From: Ornithoclostridium sp944380285
GTDB lineage: Bacteria > Bacillota > Clostridia > Christensenellales > UBA3700
Direction of reading: 5' to 3'
Assembly: GCA_963931165.1 (NCBI GenBank)
Contig: OZ006985.1
Span: forward strand, 744,001 to 808,000
Length of the DNA stretch: 64,000 nucleotides
In this document: in pieces, positions 32,871 to 41,006 of the stretch
How the letters are laid out: every line of letters starts with the position of its first letter
How positions within the stretch are numbered: position 1 is the first letter of the stretch
The notes under the pieces: model-generated
Seen by the model: only the letters and a program-made list of their open reading frames with translations
Database searches by the model: none
What the model was told of the DNA's origin: nothing
Translations under genes and position numbers: made by a program

Positions 32871-35333
32871 ATGCTCGAACTTCGTAACATCACCAAAGAC
32901 TATCCCGTGGGCGACGGCGTCGTCCGCGCGCTCAAGGGCATCGACCTCAAATTCCGCGACACCGAATTCGTGTCCGTGCTGGGACAGTCGGGCTGCGGCA
33001 AGACCACGCTCCTCAACATCATCGGCGGTCTCGACCGCTATACGTCGGGCGACCTGTTGATCGACGGCGTGTCGACCAAGGTCTACAAGGACGTCGATTG
33101 GGACGCATACCGCAACCTCAGGATAGGCTTTGTCTTCCAAAGTTACAACCTCATTTCGCACATGACCATTTTGGACAACGTCGCGATGGCTTTGACGCTG
33201 TCCGGCGTCAGCCGCGCCGAGCGCAACAGGCGTGCGCGAGAAGCTCTCGCAAAGGTCGGGCTTTCCGAGCAGATCAAGAAGCTGCCCAATCAGCTGTCGG
33301 GCGGTCAGATGCAGCGCGTTTCTATCGCGCGTGCGCTGATCAACGACCCCGAGATCATTCTTGCCGACGAGCCGACCGGCGCGCTCGATAGCGCGACCAG
33401 CATCCAGGTCATGGACCTTCTCAAAGAGATCTCCAAGACGCGGCTCATCATCATGGTCACGCACAACTCCGAGCTTGCGGACAGATATTCGACGCGCATC
33501 GTCAGGCTCAAAGACGGCGAGGTCATCGGCGACAGCGATCCGTTCACTCCCGAAGAGAACACCGAGGCGCTGAGCAAGGAGATCGCTTCCGCCGCGCCCG
33601 ACAAGCAGCTGACGGTCAAGGAGAAAAAGAAGAGGCTCAAGCGCACGAGCATGAGCTTCTTGACCGCGATCAAGCTGTCCTTCCGCAACCTTATGACCAA
33701 AAAAGGAAGGACGATCATGACCGCGATCGCAGGCAGTATAGGCATCATAGGCGTGTCGCTGGTGCTGGCGATCTCCAACGGCTTCACGAGCTATGTCACC
33801 GATCTTCAGACGACGGTGCTGTCCGGCTATCCGATACAGATCGCGAGCAGTGCGATCGACACCAACGCCGCGATGTCCATCATTTCGGGTATGACCGGCG
33901 ACGCCGGCGACAAACAATACCCGGACGACGACTTTGTCTACGGCTTCGATTCGTCCGATATGATGGAGGACATCATCATCGACAACAGCTTCGGTCAAGA
34001 CTATATCGACTATGTCAATGAGGTCAAAGATAAGGGCTGGGCGAGCAGCATTTCGTACGGCTACGCGATGGAGACCACCGTCGTCGGACCGACGATCGAC
34101 GCGGACGGCAACACCGTCTATCAGCAGGTCAATGTCAAAAAAGGCATGTTGGACGGCATCTTGGGCGGCAACTTCGGAGGGCAGAAGACCCCGTCGATCG
34201 GCTGGTATCAAATGGTCGGCGGCAAAGAGTTCATCCTGTCGCAATACGACATGATCGCAGGCACCAAGTTCCCGTCATCGGCGAACGAGGTCGTGCTGGT
34301 CGTCGACACCTACAACAGCGTGAGCGTAGAGGTGTTGATGGGGCTCGGCTTTGACCCCGACGAGTGCGATCAGGTCAGTTTCGACGACATCATCGGGCGC
34401 AAATTGACAGTCGTCGACAACAACGCTCTCTATCAAAGACTCGATACGCCGAACGGCAACAAGCAGTTCAACAAACAGAGCGGAAGCGACTTCTACCGCA
34501 AATGCTGCGAAGAGGGCGGCGACGGTACGACTCAGCTCGAAGTTGTCGCGGTGCTCCGTCTCAAACCGGACGTCATGCTCGGCTTGCTCTATCAGGGGAT
34601 CAACTACACCCCCGAATTGACGGAGTATTTGCTCGACGTCAACGGCGCGTCACCCGTGGTCGCCGCACAGGCGGCGGACACCGAATACAACGTCGTCACA
34701 GGCGGACGCATCGCTTTGAGTGGCTCGACGCACAAGGAGATCATGCAGCAGCTCGGCGGCGATCGTACCCCCGACAGCATGAACATCTATCCCGTCGACT
34801 TTGAGAACAAGGAGTATATCCTCGACTATCTCGACGCGTGGAACGACACTCATGCAGGCAACGAGGTGCAATACACCGACATGTCCGCGACCGCCACCGA
34901 CATGATGAATGAGATCATTCGCATCATTTCCATCGTCCTCGTCTGCTTCGCGGCGATCTCGCTGGTCGTGTCGTCGGTGATGATCGGCATCATAACCTAC
35001 GTCTCCGTCGTCGAGAGGACTAAGGAGATAGGCATTTTGCGGTCGCTCGGCGCACGCAAGAGAGACATATACAACGTGTTCAACGCCGAGAGCTTCATCG
35101 TCGGCTTGTTTGCGGGCGTGATCGGCATCTTGGTGACCTATATCCTGCAACCTATCGTCAACGTGATCATCCAAAACCTCGCGAATATGGGCTCGCTGAC
35201 ACTGTGCGTGTTCAATCCTCTGCACGCGCTTTTGATGATCGTGATCAGCTTCTGTCTGACGGTGATCGCCGGGCTTGTCCCGTCGTCCGTTGCGGCAAAG
35301 CGCGACCCGGTCGTCGCTCTGAGGTCGGAATAA
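32871..35333 (+). CDS. MacB-like ABC transporter (fused ATPase and FtsX-type permease)
   Basis: 820 aa. ATPase domain 1-225: GQSGCGKTT, LSGGQMQRVSIARAL, ILADEPTGALD. The permease has one helix at about 278-302, an outside domain of some 350 residues, then three helices near 680-710, 735-755 and 780-805, ending VAAKRDPVVALR as in FtsX/MacB. Such mechanotransmission pumps export peptides, lipoproteins or antibiotics. The start at ATG 32871 follows GGCAGG; GTG 32865 is also in frame. Transcribed alone, ending at 35380. Confidence 0.92.
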   Translation: MLELRNITKDYPVGDGVVRALKGIDLKFRDTEFVSVLGQSGCGKTTLLNIIGGLDRYTSGDLLIDGVSTKVYKDVDWDAYRNLRIGFVFQSYNLISHMTILDNVAMALTLSGVSRAERNRRAREALAKVGLSEQIKKLPNQLSGGQMQRVSIARALINDPEIILADEPTGALDSATSIQVMDLLKEISKTRLIIMVTHNSELADRYSTRIVRLKDGEVIGDSDPFTPEENTEALSKEIASAAPDKQLTVKEKKKRLKRTSMSFLTAIKLSFRNLMTKKGRTIMTAIAGSIGIIGVSLVLAISNGFTSYVTDLQTTVLSGYPIQIASSAIDTNAAMSIISGMTGDAGDKQYPDDDFVYGFDSSDMMEDIIIDNSFGQDYIDYVNEVKDKGWASSISYGYAMETTVVGPTIDADGNTVYQQVNVKKGMLDGILGGNFGGQKTPSIGWYQMVGGKEFILSQYDMIAGTKFPSSANEVVLVVDTYNSVSVEVLMGLGFDPDECDQVSFDDIIGRKLTVVDNNALYQRLDTPNGNKQFNKQSGSDFYRKCCEEGGDGTTQLEVVAVLRLKPDVMLGLLYQGINYTPELTEYLLDVNGASPVVAAQAADTEYNVVTGGRIALSGSTHKEIMQQLGGDRTPDSMNIYPVDFENKEYILDYLDAWNDTHAGNEVQYTDMSATATDMMNEIIRIISIVLVCFAAISLVVSSVMIGIITYVSVVERTKEIGILRSLGARKRDIYNVFNAESFIVGLFAGVIGILVTYILQPIVNVIIQNLANMGSLTLCVFNPLHALLMIVISFCLTVIAGLVPSSVAAKRDPVVALRSE

Positions 35334-35338
35334 CACCT

Positions 35339-35366
35339 TTGACCGAGGCTTGCCTCGGGCGATAAT
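35339..35366 (+). promoter_or_regulatory. Possible promoter with palindromic spacer
   Basis: TTGACC (35339-35344), 16 bp, GATAAT (35361-35366). The spacer holds a perfect CCGAGGC-TT-GCCTCGG palindrome (35343-35358). A strong terminator begins only 14 bp further on, so output would be a very short RNA or be attenuated. Confidence 0.4.
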
Positions 35367-35379
35367 ATAACCTCAAACG

Positions 35380-35410
35380 AGAGGCGGTCCTCACGGGGCC
35401 GTCTCTTTTT
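35380..35410 (+). terminator. Intrinsic terminator after the MacB-like gene
   Basis: Eleven pairs (35380-35390 with 35396-35406, two G-U) then TTTTT. Confidence 0.75.
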
Positions 35411-35420
35411 GCCGAAAAAG

Positions 35421-35449
35421 TTGAAAAGGAAGAGAAGTGGTGCTATATC
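35421..35449 (+). promoter_or_regulatory. Promoter of the small lipoprotein gene
   Basis: TTGAAA (35421-35426), 17 bp, TATATC (35444-35449). The predicted +1 at 35456 is the first base of a GGCGC/GCGCC hairpin (35456-35470), directly followed by AAGGAGG. Confidence 0.65.
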
Positions 35450-35482
35450 AAAAAAGGCGCGGTATGCGCCAAGGAGGACAAA

Positions 35483-35680
35483 ATGAAGAAATTGCTTGCG
35501 ACATTTGCCGTGACAACTTTGCTCGTGATCCTTGCTGTCTCGGCAGTTTCTTGTGTCTATCAGCCCGACGGGGACAGGACCATCGACTACGGCGCTCTCG
35601 GAGAGCCGGTCTTCGCGGACGAGTTCGTCATCGACTATGTCCGCTGCTATGATGTGGACGAAATACCTTTTGTGAAATAA
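35483..35680 (+). CDS. Small lipoprotein
   Basis: 65 aa. A signal peptide (MKKLLATFAVTTLLVILAV) leads to lipobox AVSC at about 21-24, so the mature protein is a lipid-anchored peptide of some 42 residues, acidic (YQPDGDRTIDYGALGEPVF). Function unknown. Own promoter, +1 hairpin, AAGGAGG and a strong terminator make it a complete small unit. Confidence 0.7.
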   Translation: MKKLLATFAVTTLLVILAVSAVSCVYQPDGDRTIDYGALGEPVFADEFVIDYVRCYDVDEIPFVK

Positions 35681-35692
35681 GAGGACAAAACA

Positions 35693-35727
35693 ATACCGCC
35701 GCGGCAACACGCCGCGGCGGTATTTTT
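35693..35727. terminator. Strong terminator between convergent genes
   Basis: Perfect 13-bp arms 35693-35705 and 35711-35723 with loop AACAC and a T-run on the plus strand; also lies just beyond the end of the leftward decarboxylase genes. Confidence 0.8.
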
Positions 35728-35734
35728 GTACGGT

Positions 35735-36157
35735 TTATTCTTTGTTTTCGTTCTCTTCGTTGCGCATTTGATCTTCGAGGCGCTCCTGCTTTTTCTTGAC
35801 CGCTTCGGTCGCCGCGTTGCACGCCTTGTTCATCAACAGCGACACGACGATGATGATCGCGATCGTGATGAAGATCGCCAGCACGCCTTTCCACATGATG
35901 TTGAGCGCGGCAATGACGTTGTTCTTGTCAAAGTGCAGGTCGAGTATTCCTCCGTCGTCCGCCGCGTCGGCGTCTTCGGAAGGGGTCTCGTCGGCGCCGT
36001 CTTCGGCGGGCGGTTGTACGGTCTCGCCCTCGGCAGGGACGTCGGCAGGCGCGCTCTCTTCGGCGCAGACGGTCGTGCCGAACGCGAACAGAGTCAGCAA
36101 CACGATCAGGCACAGCAGCGTGCCCACGCAGATCTTGGTCAAAACATTGTTTTTCAT
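35735..36157 (-). CDS. Na+-translocating decarboxylase gamma (OadG-like) subunit
   Basis: 140 aa. An N-terminal signal or membrane helix (about 5-28), an acidic Pro/Ala/Glu linker, then the membrane helix NIMWKGVLAIFITIAIIIVVSLL with charged tail, the shape of OadG/MmdD subunits that stabilise the pump. It follows the beta-subunit gene by 13 bp. ATG 36157 is chosen with GGAGG 8 nt upstream; GTG 36166 is too close to it. Confidence 0.72.
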   Translation of the reverse strand: MKNNVLTKICVGTLLCLIVLLTLFAFGTTVCAEESAPADVPAEGETVQPPAEDGADETPSEDADAADDGGILDLHFDKNNVIAALNIMWKGVLAIFITIAIIIVVSLLMNKACNAATEAVKKKQERLEDQMRNEENENKE

Positions 36158-36170
36158 ATCACGCACCTCC

Positions 36171-37286
36171 TCAAGCGAGCACCAGACTGATGATCAGTCC
36201 GCCGACGATCGCCGAAGCGATCTGACCCGAGACGTTGGCGCCTATCGCGTGCATCAACAGGTGGTTGGTGGGATCTTCTTTGAGCCCCATCTTTTGAATG
36301 ACCCTCGCCGACATCGGGAAGGCGGAAATGCCTGCCGCGCCGATCATCGGGTTGATCTTCTTCTTGGAGAACAGGTTCATCACCTTGGCAAAGCCTACGC
36401 CCGCCGCAGTGTCGAAGACGAACGCCAAAAGTCCGAGCGCGAGGATGAGCAAGGTTTCGAGCTGCAGGAAGGCTTCGCCCCTCATCTGCGACGCGATCGT
36501 CAAGCCCAAAAGCAGCGTGATCAGGTTGGCGAGGATGTTTTGCGCCGTCTCGGACATCAATCTCAAAACGCCGCACTCGCGCAACAGGTTGCCGAACATC
36601 AGGAAGCCGACCAGCGCCAGCGACTTGGGTGCAATCAAACCGGCAACCACCGTAACGACGATGGGGAAGAGAATCTTGGTCGTGCGCGACACCTGCGCGG
36701 AGTTGTAATCCATGCGGATGAGCCGTTCCTTTTTGGTCGTCATCAGCTTGACGACAGCCGGCTGTATGATCGGGACGAGCGCCATATACGAGTAGGCAAC
36801 GATTGTAATCGGCCCCAAGTACTTGCTGGCGAGCGCCTGTGCGACGACAATCGAGGTCGGTCCGTCTGCCGCGCCTATGATCGCGATGGACGCCGCGTCG
36901 TTGAGCCCGAATCCGAACAGCGTCGCCAAAAGCAGCGTCATGAAGATGCCGAACTGCGCCGCGCCGCCAAGCAAGAACAGCTTTGGATTGGACAGCAGCG
37001 GACCGAAGTCTATCATCGCGCCTATGCCGATGAACAGCAATATCGGCATCGCCTCCGATGCCTCGATGCCGATCTCGAACATCCAGTCGATGATGCCCGC
37101 CGTCTCGCCGTCGTTGACGACGTTGGAAAGGGGGATATTGACAAGGATCGCGCCGAAGCCCATGGGCAGCAACAGCGACGGCTCCATGTCAAACTTGATT
37201 GCAAGGAAGATCAACAATGCGCCGATGAACCACATGACGACGTTCTGCCACGACACATTGGCGATGCTTTCGATCAAGAAATCCAT
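36171..37286 (-). CDS. Na+-translocating decarboxylase beta subunit
   Basis: 371 aa, about nine to ten membrane helices, the OadB/GcdB/MmdB family. FIGIGAMIDFGPLL, the GAADGPTSI re-entrant segment with the Na+-site Asp, and AGVGFAKVMNLFSKKKINPMIGAAGISAFPMSARV are conserved. It moves Na+ outward, driven by decarboxylation of a biotin-bound substrate. The biotin and carboxyltransferase subunits are not in this window. A long structured leader (37287-37433) precedes it. Confidence 0.93.
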   Translation of the reverse strand: MDFLIESIANVSWQNVVMWFIGALLIFLAIKFDMEPSLLLPMGFGAILVNIPLSNVVNDGETAGIIDWMFEIGIEASEAMPILLFIGIGAMIDFGPLLSNPKLFLLGGAAQFGIFMTLLLATLFGFGLNDAASIAIIGAADGPTSIVVAQALASKYLGPITIVAYSYMALVPIIQPAVVKLMTTKKERLIRMDYNSAQVSRTTKILFPIVVTVVAGLIAPKSLALVGFLMFGNLLRECGVLRLMSETAQNILANLITLLLGLTIASQMRGEAFLQLETLLILALGLLAFVFDTAAGVGFAKVMNLFSKKKINPMIGAAGISAFPMSARVIQKMGLKEDPTNHLLMHAIGANVSGQIASAIVGGLIISLVLA

Positions 37287-37433
37287 ATGATACTCCTCTT
37301 ATAGTTTTGAAAACCGCAGACCGACGTCGTCGATCCGCGGTCTCGTCATTTGAAATTAAACCGGAAGGCATTGCCTTCGTGTTAGCGGCTAATTACGCAA
37401 AAGCGCCGACTACTCCCCGCGAGGGTTTCCTGC
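37287..37433 (-). promoter_or_regulatory. Candidate ion-sensing riboswitch leader (yybP-ykoY-like)
   Basis: The minus-strand leader runs 147 nt from the predicted +1. It contains GCGGGGAGUAGUCGGCGC (from about 37420) and, 70 nt later, GACGAGACCGCGG, recalling GGGGAGUAG and AGACC of the yybP-ykoY (Mn2+) aptamer. CGCGG/CCGCG would close it. The same 3' strand can instead pair downstream (ACCGC with GCGGU, 37343-37315) around CGAC/GUCG, making a switch between two folds possible. The class is from memory, not a search; an Na+ sensor would suit the downstream pump. Confidence 0.45.
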
Positions 37434-37439
37434 CCCAAT

Positions 37440-37469
37440 AGTATAAAATAATGCGCGCGCCAAAGTCAA
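37440..37469 (-). promoter_or_regulatory. Promoter of the decarboxylase genes
   Basis: Minus strand TTGACT (37469-37464), 18 bp, TATACT (37445-37440). Expected +1 near 37433. Confidence 0.65.
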
Positions 37470-37494
37470 CAATTTTTTGGGCGTATGTGCGAAG

Positions 37495-37524
37495 TTGCGC
37501 CGGCGCGGGCAAATGTGGTATAAT
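37495..37524 (+). promoter_or_regulatory. Promoter of luxS
   Basis: TTGCGC (37495-37500), 18 bp, TATAAT (37519-37524). The predicted +1 (37531) starts a GCGC-GAAA-GCGC hairpin that ends just before GAGGTG. Confidence 0.65.
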
Positions 37525-37554
37525 CATCGTGCGCGAAAGCGCGTGAGGTGAGTG

Positions 37555-38025
37555 ATGGAAAAGATCGCGAGTTTTTGTATCGATCACGAAAAATTGCTGC
37601 CGGGACTTTATGTCTCGAGAAAGGATCGCCGCGACGGCGTGATCGTCACGACGTTCGATCTGCGCTTTGTCGCGCCCAACCGCGAGCCGGTCATAGACAT
37701 GCCGGCGCTGCATACGATCGAACACGTCGGCGCGACATTTTTGAGAAACGGCGAGCGCAAAGACGACGTCGTCTACTTCGGACCGATGGGTTGCAGGACG
37801 GGCTTTTATCTGCTCATGTTCGGCGACTTGACCGCAAAAGACGTGCTGCCGCTCGTCGAGGACATGTGCCGCTTCGTGCTCGGCTTCGAAGGGGAGATCC
37901 CCGGCGCAAAGCCGTCCGAGTGCGGCAATTGGTCGGAACAAAACCTTGCGATGGCAAAGTTCTATGTCGCGAGATATCTCGACTCGCTCGAAAAACACGC
38001 GCGTACAGAATATCCGAAAATTTAG
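37555..38025 (+). CDS. luxS: S-ribosylhomocysteine lyase
   Basis: 156 aa. It splits S-ribosylhomocysteine into homocysteine and the autoinducer-2 precursor. The metal-binding HTIEH near residue 56, the catalytic Cys in GPMGCRTGFYL and the C-terminal ECGNWSEQNLAMAKFY are intact. Monocistronic with its own promoter. No pfs gene is seen; the amidohydrolase at 9319 may act on SAH by another route. Confidence 0.95.
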   Translation: MEKIASFCIDHEKLLPGLYVSRKDRRDGVIVTTFDLRFVAPNREPVIDMPALHTIEHVGATFLRNGERKDDVVYFGPMGCRTGFYLLMFGDLTAKDVLPLVEDMCRFVLGFEGEIPGAKPSECGNWSEQNLAMAKFYVARYLDSLEKHARTEYPKI

Positions 38026-38108
38026 GTGCCCGTGTCGATAAAACGCGGTTTTTTGAAACCGTGCCGAAATCGTTTTCAATGCGCAGATGACGATGCGTCT
38101 CAAAACGA

Positions 38109-38137
38109 TTGCCTCTGCGCCCGCTTTGTTTTATAAT
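38109..38137 (+). promoter_or_regulatory. Promoter of recD2 (leaderless)
   Basis: TTGCCT (38109-38114), 17 bp, TATAAT (38132-38137), 8 bp, ATG at 38146. No Shine-Dalgarno site. Confidence 0.75.
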
Positions 38138-38145
38138 GTTCTACG

Positions 38146-40356
38146 ATGAAAGGTACAGTGCTTGAGATCATTTTCAGGAACGCCGACAACGGCTATTGCG
38201 TCCTCTACATGCAGGGGGACGTGCTGCCGTTCACCGCGGTCGGGGTCTTCCCGCCGATCACAGAGGGCGAGACGCTCGAGATGGACGGCAATTGGGTCAA
38301 GAACAGCCGCTACGGCGAGCAGTTCTCGGTGACGTCCGTCAAGGTGCTGCCGCCCACGTCGACCGAGGCGATCTTTAAGTATCTGTCAAGCGGATTGTTC
38401 AAAGGCGTCGGCGAGGTGACCGCGTACGCGATCGTCGAGAAGTTCGGCTCCAAGTCGCTCGACGTCATCGAGCATCAGCCCGCGCGCCTTGCCGAGATCA
38501 AGGGCATCTCGCTCAAAAAGGCGCTCGCGATCCAAGAGTCTATGCTCTCGCTCAAAGAGATGCAGGACACGATCGTCTATCTCCAAAACTACGGCGTCAC
38601 GCTCAACCTCGCGATCAAGATATTCAAGGCGTACGACAAGTCCACCGCAAAGATCGTCGAGACCAATCCCTACAAGCTGGTCGACGACATCGACGGCGTC
38701 GGTTTTTTGACCGCGGACAAGATCGCGACTCAGATCGGCGTCGCGCCCGACAGCCGCTTTCGAGTCGCCGCCGCGGTCGTCCACGTCCTCAAAGAGGCGG
38801 CGAACAAGAACGGCGACACCTACCTTCCCGAGGACAAGCTCGTCGCCGAGGTCGATTCGCTGCTGCGTCTCGACGCGCTCGACGCGGAGACGTTGATCCG
38901 CGATATGATCGAGGACTGCGAGGTCACCGGCAAGATCGTCAGGCTTGAAAAGGACGGCGAGACCGTCGACATGCTCGCCGGCAACTATGTGTGCGAAAAG
39001 TCGATCGCGACCTACGTCAGGGCGATGCTCGACAACACAGACAGTCTGCCGCTCGACGCCGACGAAGAGATCGCCCTCTACGAAAAGTTCAACAAGATCA
39101 AACTTCACCCATCTCAGGTGGAGGCGGTCCGCAGCTGTTTGATGAAGGACGTCAACATCATCACCGGCGGCCCCGGCACCGGCAAGACCACGATCGTCAA
39201 GTGCATCATACATCTGCTGCGCAGCCGCAACTATACCGTCTGCCTGTGCGCGCCGACGGGCAGGGCGGCAAAGCGCCTCACCGAGACTACCGGCGTGGAG
39301 GCGAAGACGATCCACCGCCTGCTCGACCTCGACTTTTCGGACGGCAAGGGCAAGTTCATGTTCAACGAGTCCTCCAAACTTCAAGAGGACGTCATCATAG
39401 TCGACGAGGTCAGCATGTGCGACGACTATGTGTTCAACGCGCTCATCAAGGCGATCAAGTTCGGCGGCAGACTGATCATGGTCGGCGACAAGGACCAGCT
39501 GCCGTCCGTCGGCGCGGGCAACGTGCTCGCCGACATGATCGCGAGCGGGATCGTTCCGGTCAGCTATCTCACGCAGATATACCGCCAAAGTGACGACAGT
39601 CTCATCGTCGAGAACGCCCACCGCATCAACGCCGGCAAGATGCCCGTCATCAATAATCGCAGCCGCGACTTTTTCTTTGACAACAAGTCCGACCCCGAGG
39701 ACATCCTCGCGACGGTCACCGATATGGTCACGCGCCGCATCCCGTCGTACGCGGCAGTCAAGCCGATGGACATCCAGGTGCTTTGCCCGATGAAAAAGGG
39801 AGTGATCGGCGTGGAGAACATGAACGACACCTTACAAGAGGCGCTCAACCCCGCCGCTCGCGGCAAGGCAGAACTTAAAGTCGGCATGCACACATTCCGC
39901 ACGGGCGACAAGGTCATGCACACCGTCAACAACTACGACCTCGAATGGACGGACGAGGAGGGCGGAGCAGGCTCGGGCGTGTTCAACGGCGACATCGGCC
40001 GCATCGAACAGATCGACCCCCTCGCCCCGTCCATGACCATCCTCTTCGACGACGGCAAACGCGTCAAATATATGCAGGGCGACTTCGACGACCTCACCCT
40101 CGCCTATGCGATCAGCGTGCACAAGTCGCAGGGCTCGGAGTTCCCCGTCGTCATCATCGCGCTCATGAGCGGTAACTATATGATCCTCACGCGCAACCTG
40201 CTCTATACCGCCGTCACCCGCGCCAAAGAGATGGCAGTGCTAATCGGCTCGTCCGACAACCTCGAAAAGATGGTCAAAAACAACTACACGGCGAAGCGGT
40301 ACAGCATGCTTGAATCGTTTTTGGTGACCGCGCCGCGCGCATGTGGACAAGGTTGA
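38146..40356 (+). CDS. recD2: RecD2-type ATP-dependent DNA helicase
   Basis: 736 aa, superfamily 1B 5'-3' helicase without RecB/RecC. N-terminal OB-like and helix-hairpin-helix region (about 1-290), Walker A ITGGPGTGKTT near 345, VDEVSMCDD (Walker B), GDKDQLPSVGAGNVL, YRQSDDS and C-terminal SVHKSQGSEFP and LLYTAVTRAK. Acts in replication-fork repair. Its last codons form one arm of the nested-stem element at 40326. Confidence 0.96.
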   Translation: MKGTVLEIIFRNADNGYCVLYMQGDVLPFTAVGVFPPITEGETLEMDGNWVKNSRYGEQFSVTSVKVLPPTSTEAIFKYLSSGLFKGVGEVTAYAIVEKFGSKSLDVIEHQPARLAEIKGISLKKALAIQESMLSLKEMQDTIVYLQNYGVTLNLAIKIFKAYDKSTAKIVETNPYKLVDDIDGVGFLTADKIATQIGVAPDSRFRVAAAVVHVLKEAANKNGDTYLPEDKLVAEVDSLLRLDALDAETLIRDMIEDCEVTGKIVRLEKDGETVDMLAGNYVCEKSIATYVRAMLDNTDSLPLDADEEIALYEKFNKIKLHPSQVEAVRSCLMKDVNIITGGPGTGKTTIVKCIIHLLRSRNYTVCLCAPTGRAAKRLTETTGVEAKTIHRLLDLDFSDGKGKFMFNESSKLQEDVIIVDEVSMCDDYVFNALIKAIKFGGRLIMVGDKDQLPSVGAGNVLADMIASGIVPVSYLTQIYRQSDDSLIVENAHRINAGKMPVINNRSRDFFFDNKSDPEDILATVTDMVTRRIPSYAAVKPMDIQVLCPMKKGVIGVENMNDTLQEALNPAARGKAELKVGMHTFRTGDKVMHTVNNYDLEWTDEEGGAGSGVFNGDIGRIEQIDPLAPSMTILFDDGKRVKYMQGDFDDLTLAYAISVHKSQGSEFPVVIIALMSGNYMILTRNLLYTAVTRAKEMAVLIGSSDNLEKMVKNNYTAKRYSMLESFLVTAPRACGQG

Positions 40357-40546
40357 GGCGGCGTCTTTTACGCAGGGGCTTCACCCCGCCGCTCGCTAAG
40401 ACCCGAGGGTATTGACCTTCGCGGTCGATGGTTCGCCCCTGCGCAAAATACGCTCGCCTCAACTGCGAGCACCGACAAAAAATTCCGACGGCAAAACGCC
40501 GTCGGATATTTTTATGTCGGCTTGTCCACATACACGCGGCGCGGTC
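40326..40546. repeat. Large nested-stem element, copy 2 (candidate structured RNA)
   Basis: Closing arms 40326-40351 and 40521-40546 pair at 24 of 26 positions; both exceptions are C-A on the plus strand and G-U on the minus strand. Inside: a long stem (40353-40379 with 40435-40462), a loop with GCTAAGACC and GAGGGTATTGACC (40394-40416), and CCGACA/TGTCGG arms (40472/40515) around a perfect CCGACGGC/GCCGTCGG hairpin (40485-40505). Same plan as copy 1 at 21532. A T-run after the right arm could also end recD2 transcripts. Confidence 0.68.
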
Positions 40547-40582
40547 TATTTTTTGGGCTCGGTTCTATGCCGTAACAAACAT

Positions 40583-40737
40583 AAGCGCGCGATGACAGCG
40601 CGCTTCCTCAGCGTTGCCAAAGGCAACATTTCACGCTTGCGCGATGCGCAAGCATTTCACGCGGCGGTCAAACGGCCGCCGTATTTCATGTTTGCGCGAC
40701 AGCGCAGACATTTCACCGCCGGGGCAGCTTGCCCGGC
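40583..40737. repeat. Tandem array of six different hairpins with ATTTCA-type spacers
   Basis: Successive stems: 40583-40590/40598-40605, 40613-40618/40622-40627, 40635-40642/40646-40653, 40662-40669/40674-40681, 40689-40697/40702-40710 and 40718-40725/40730-40737. Loops are 3-7 nt. Four spacers read ATTTCA; the first reads CCTCA. Each stem has its own sequence, yet pairing is near perfect. Confidence 0.75.
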
Positions 40738-40879
40738 TTGCGCGGTCTGTTTTTGGGCTTGGGTTGAGGCATAATAATAAGGAAAACGAATAGTCTATAC
40801 CAAAAAGAACCGATTTGATAAACGCAATCGCGGAGTATCCGGCGAGAGATTTTCGAAGATATTGCGCCAACGTATATAA

Positions 40880-41000
40880 AAAGAAAAGCGGTCAGTAACG
40901 ACCGCTTGCGACCGATCACGGCCGCTCCGCCCTAGAATATATAGGGCAGGCGTATTGAGCACACAGCAAACCATATCAACGGTCAGGCGGCTCACTTGCA
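40880..41000 (-). ncRNA. Candidate small transcript at the island edge
   Basis: A minus-strand promoter (41035-41007) would start RNA near 41000, ending at a perfect 8-bp hairpin (40907-40900/40893-40886) followed by TTTTCTTTTT. The 120-nt RNA also contains a GCCCTA/TAGGGC stem (about 40930-40948) and GACCG/CGGTC complementarity. A 54-residue frame starting MVCCVLNTPALYILGRS crosses it and past its end, but has no ribosome site. Class unknown. Confidence 0.5.
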
Positions 41001-41006
41001 ATGGTG

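Noticed and set aside
40583..40737. CRISPR array
   Set aside because: The repeated part is only about 6 bp, the longer units are palindromes with different sequences, unit length varies, and no cas genes are near.
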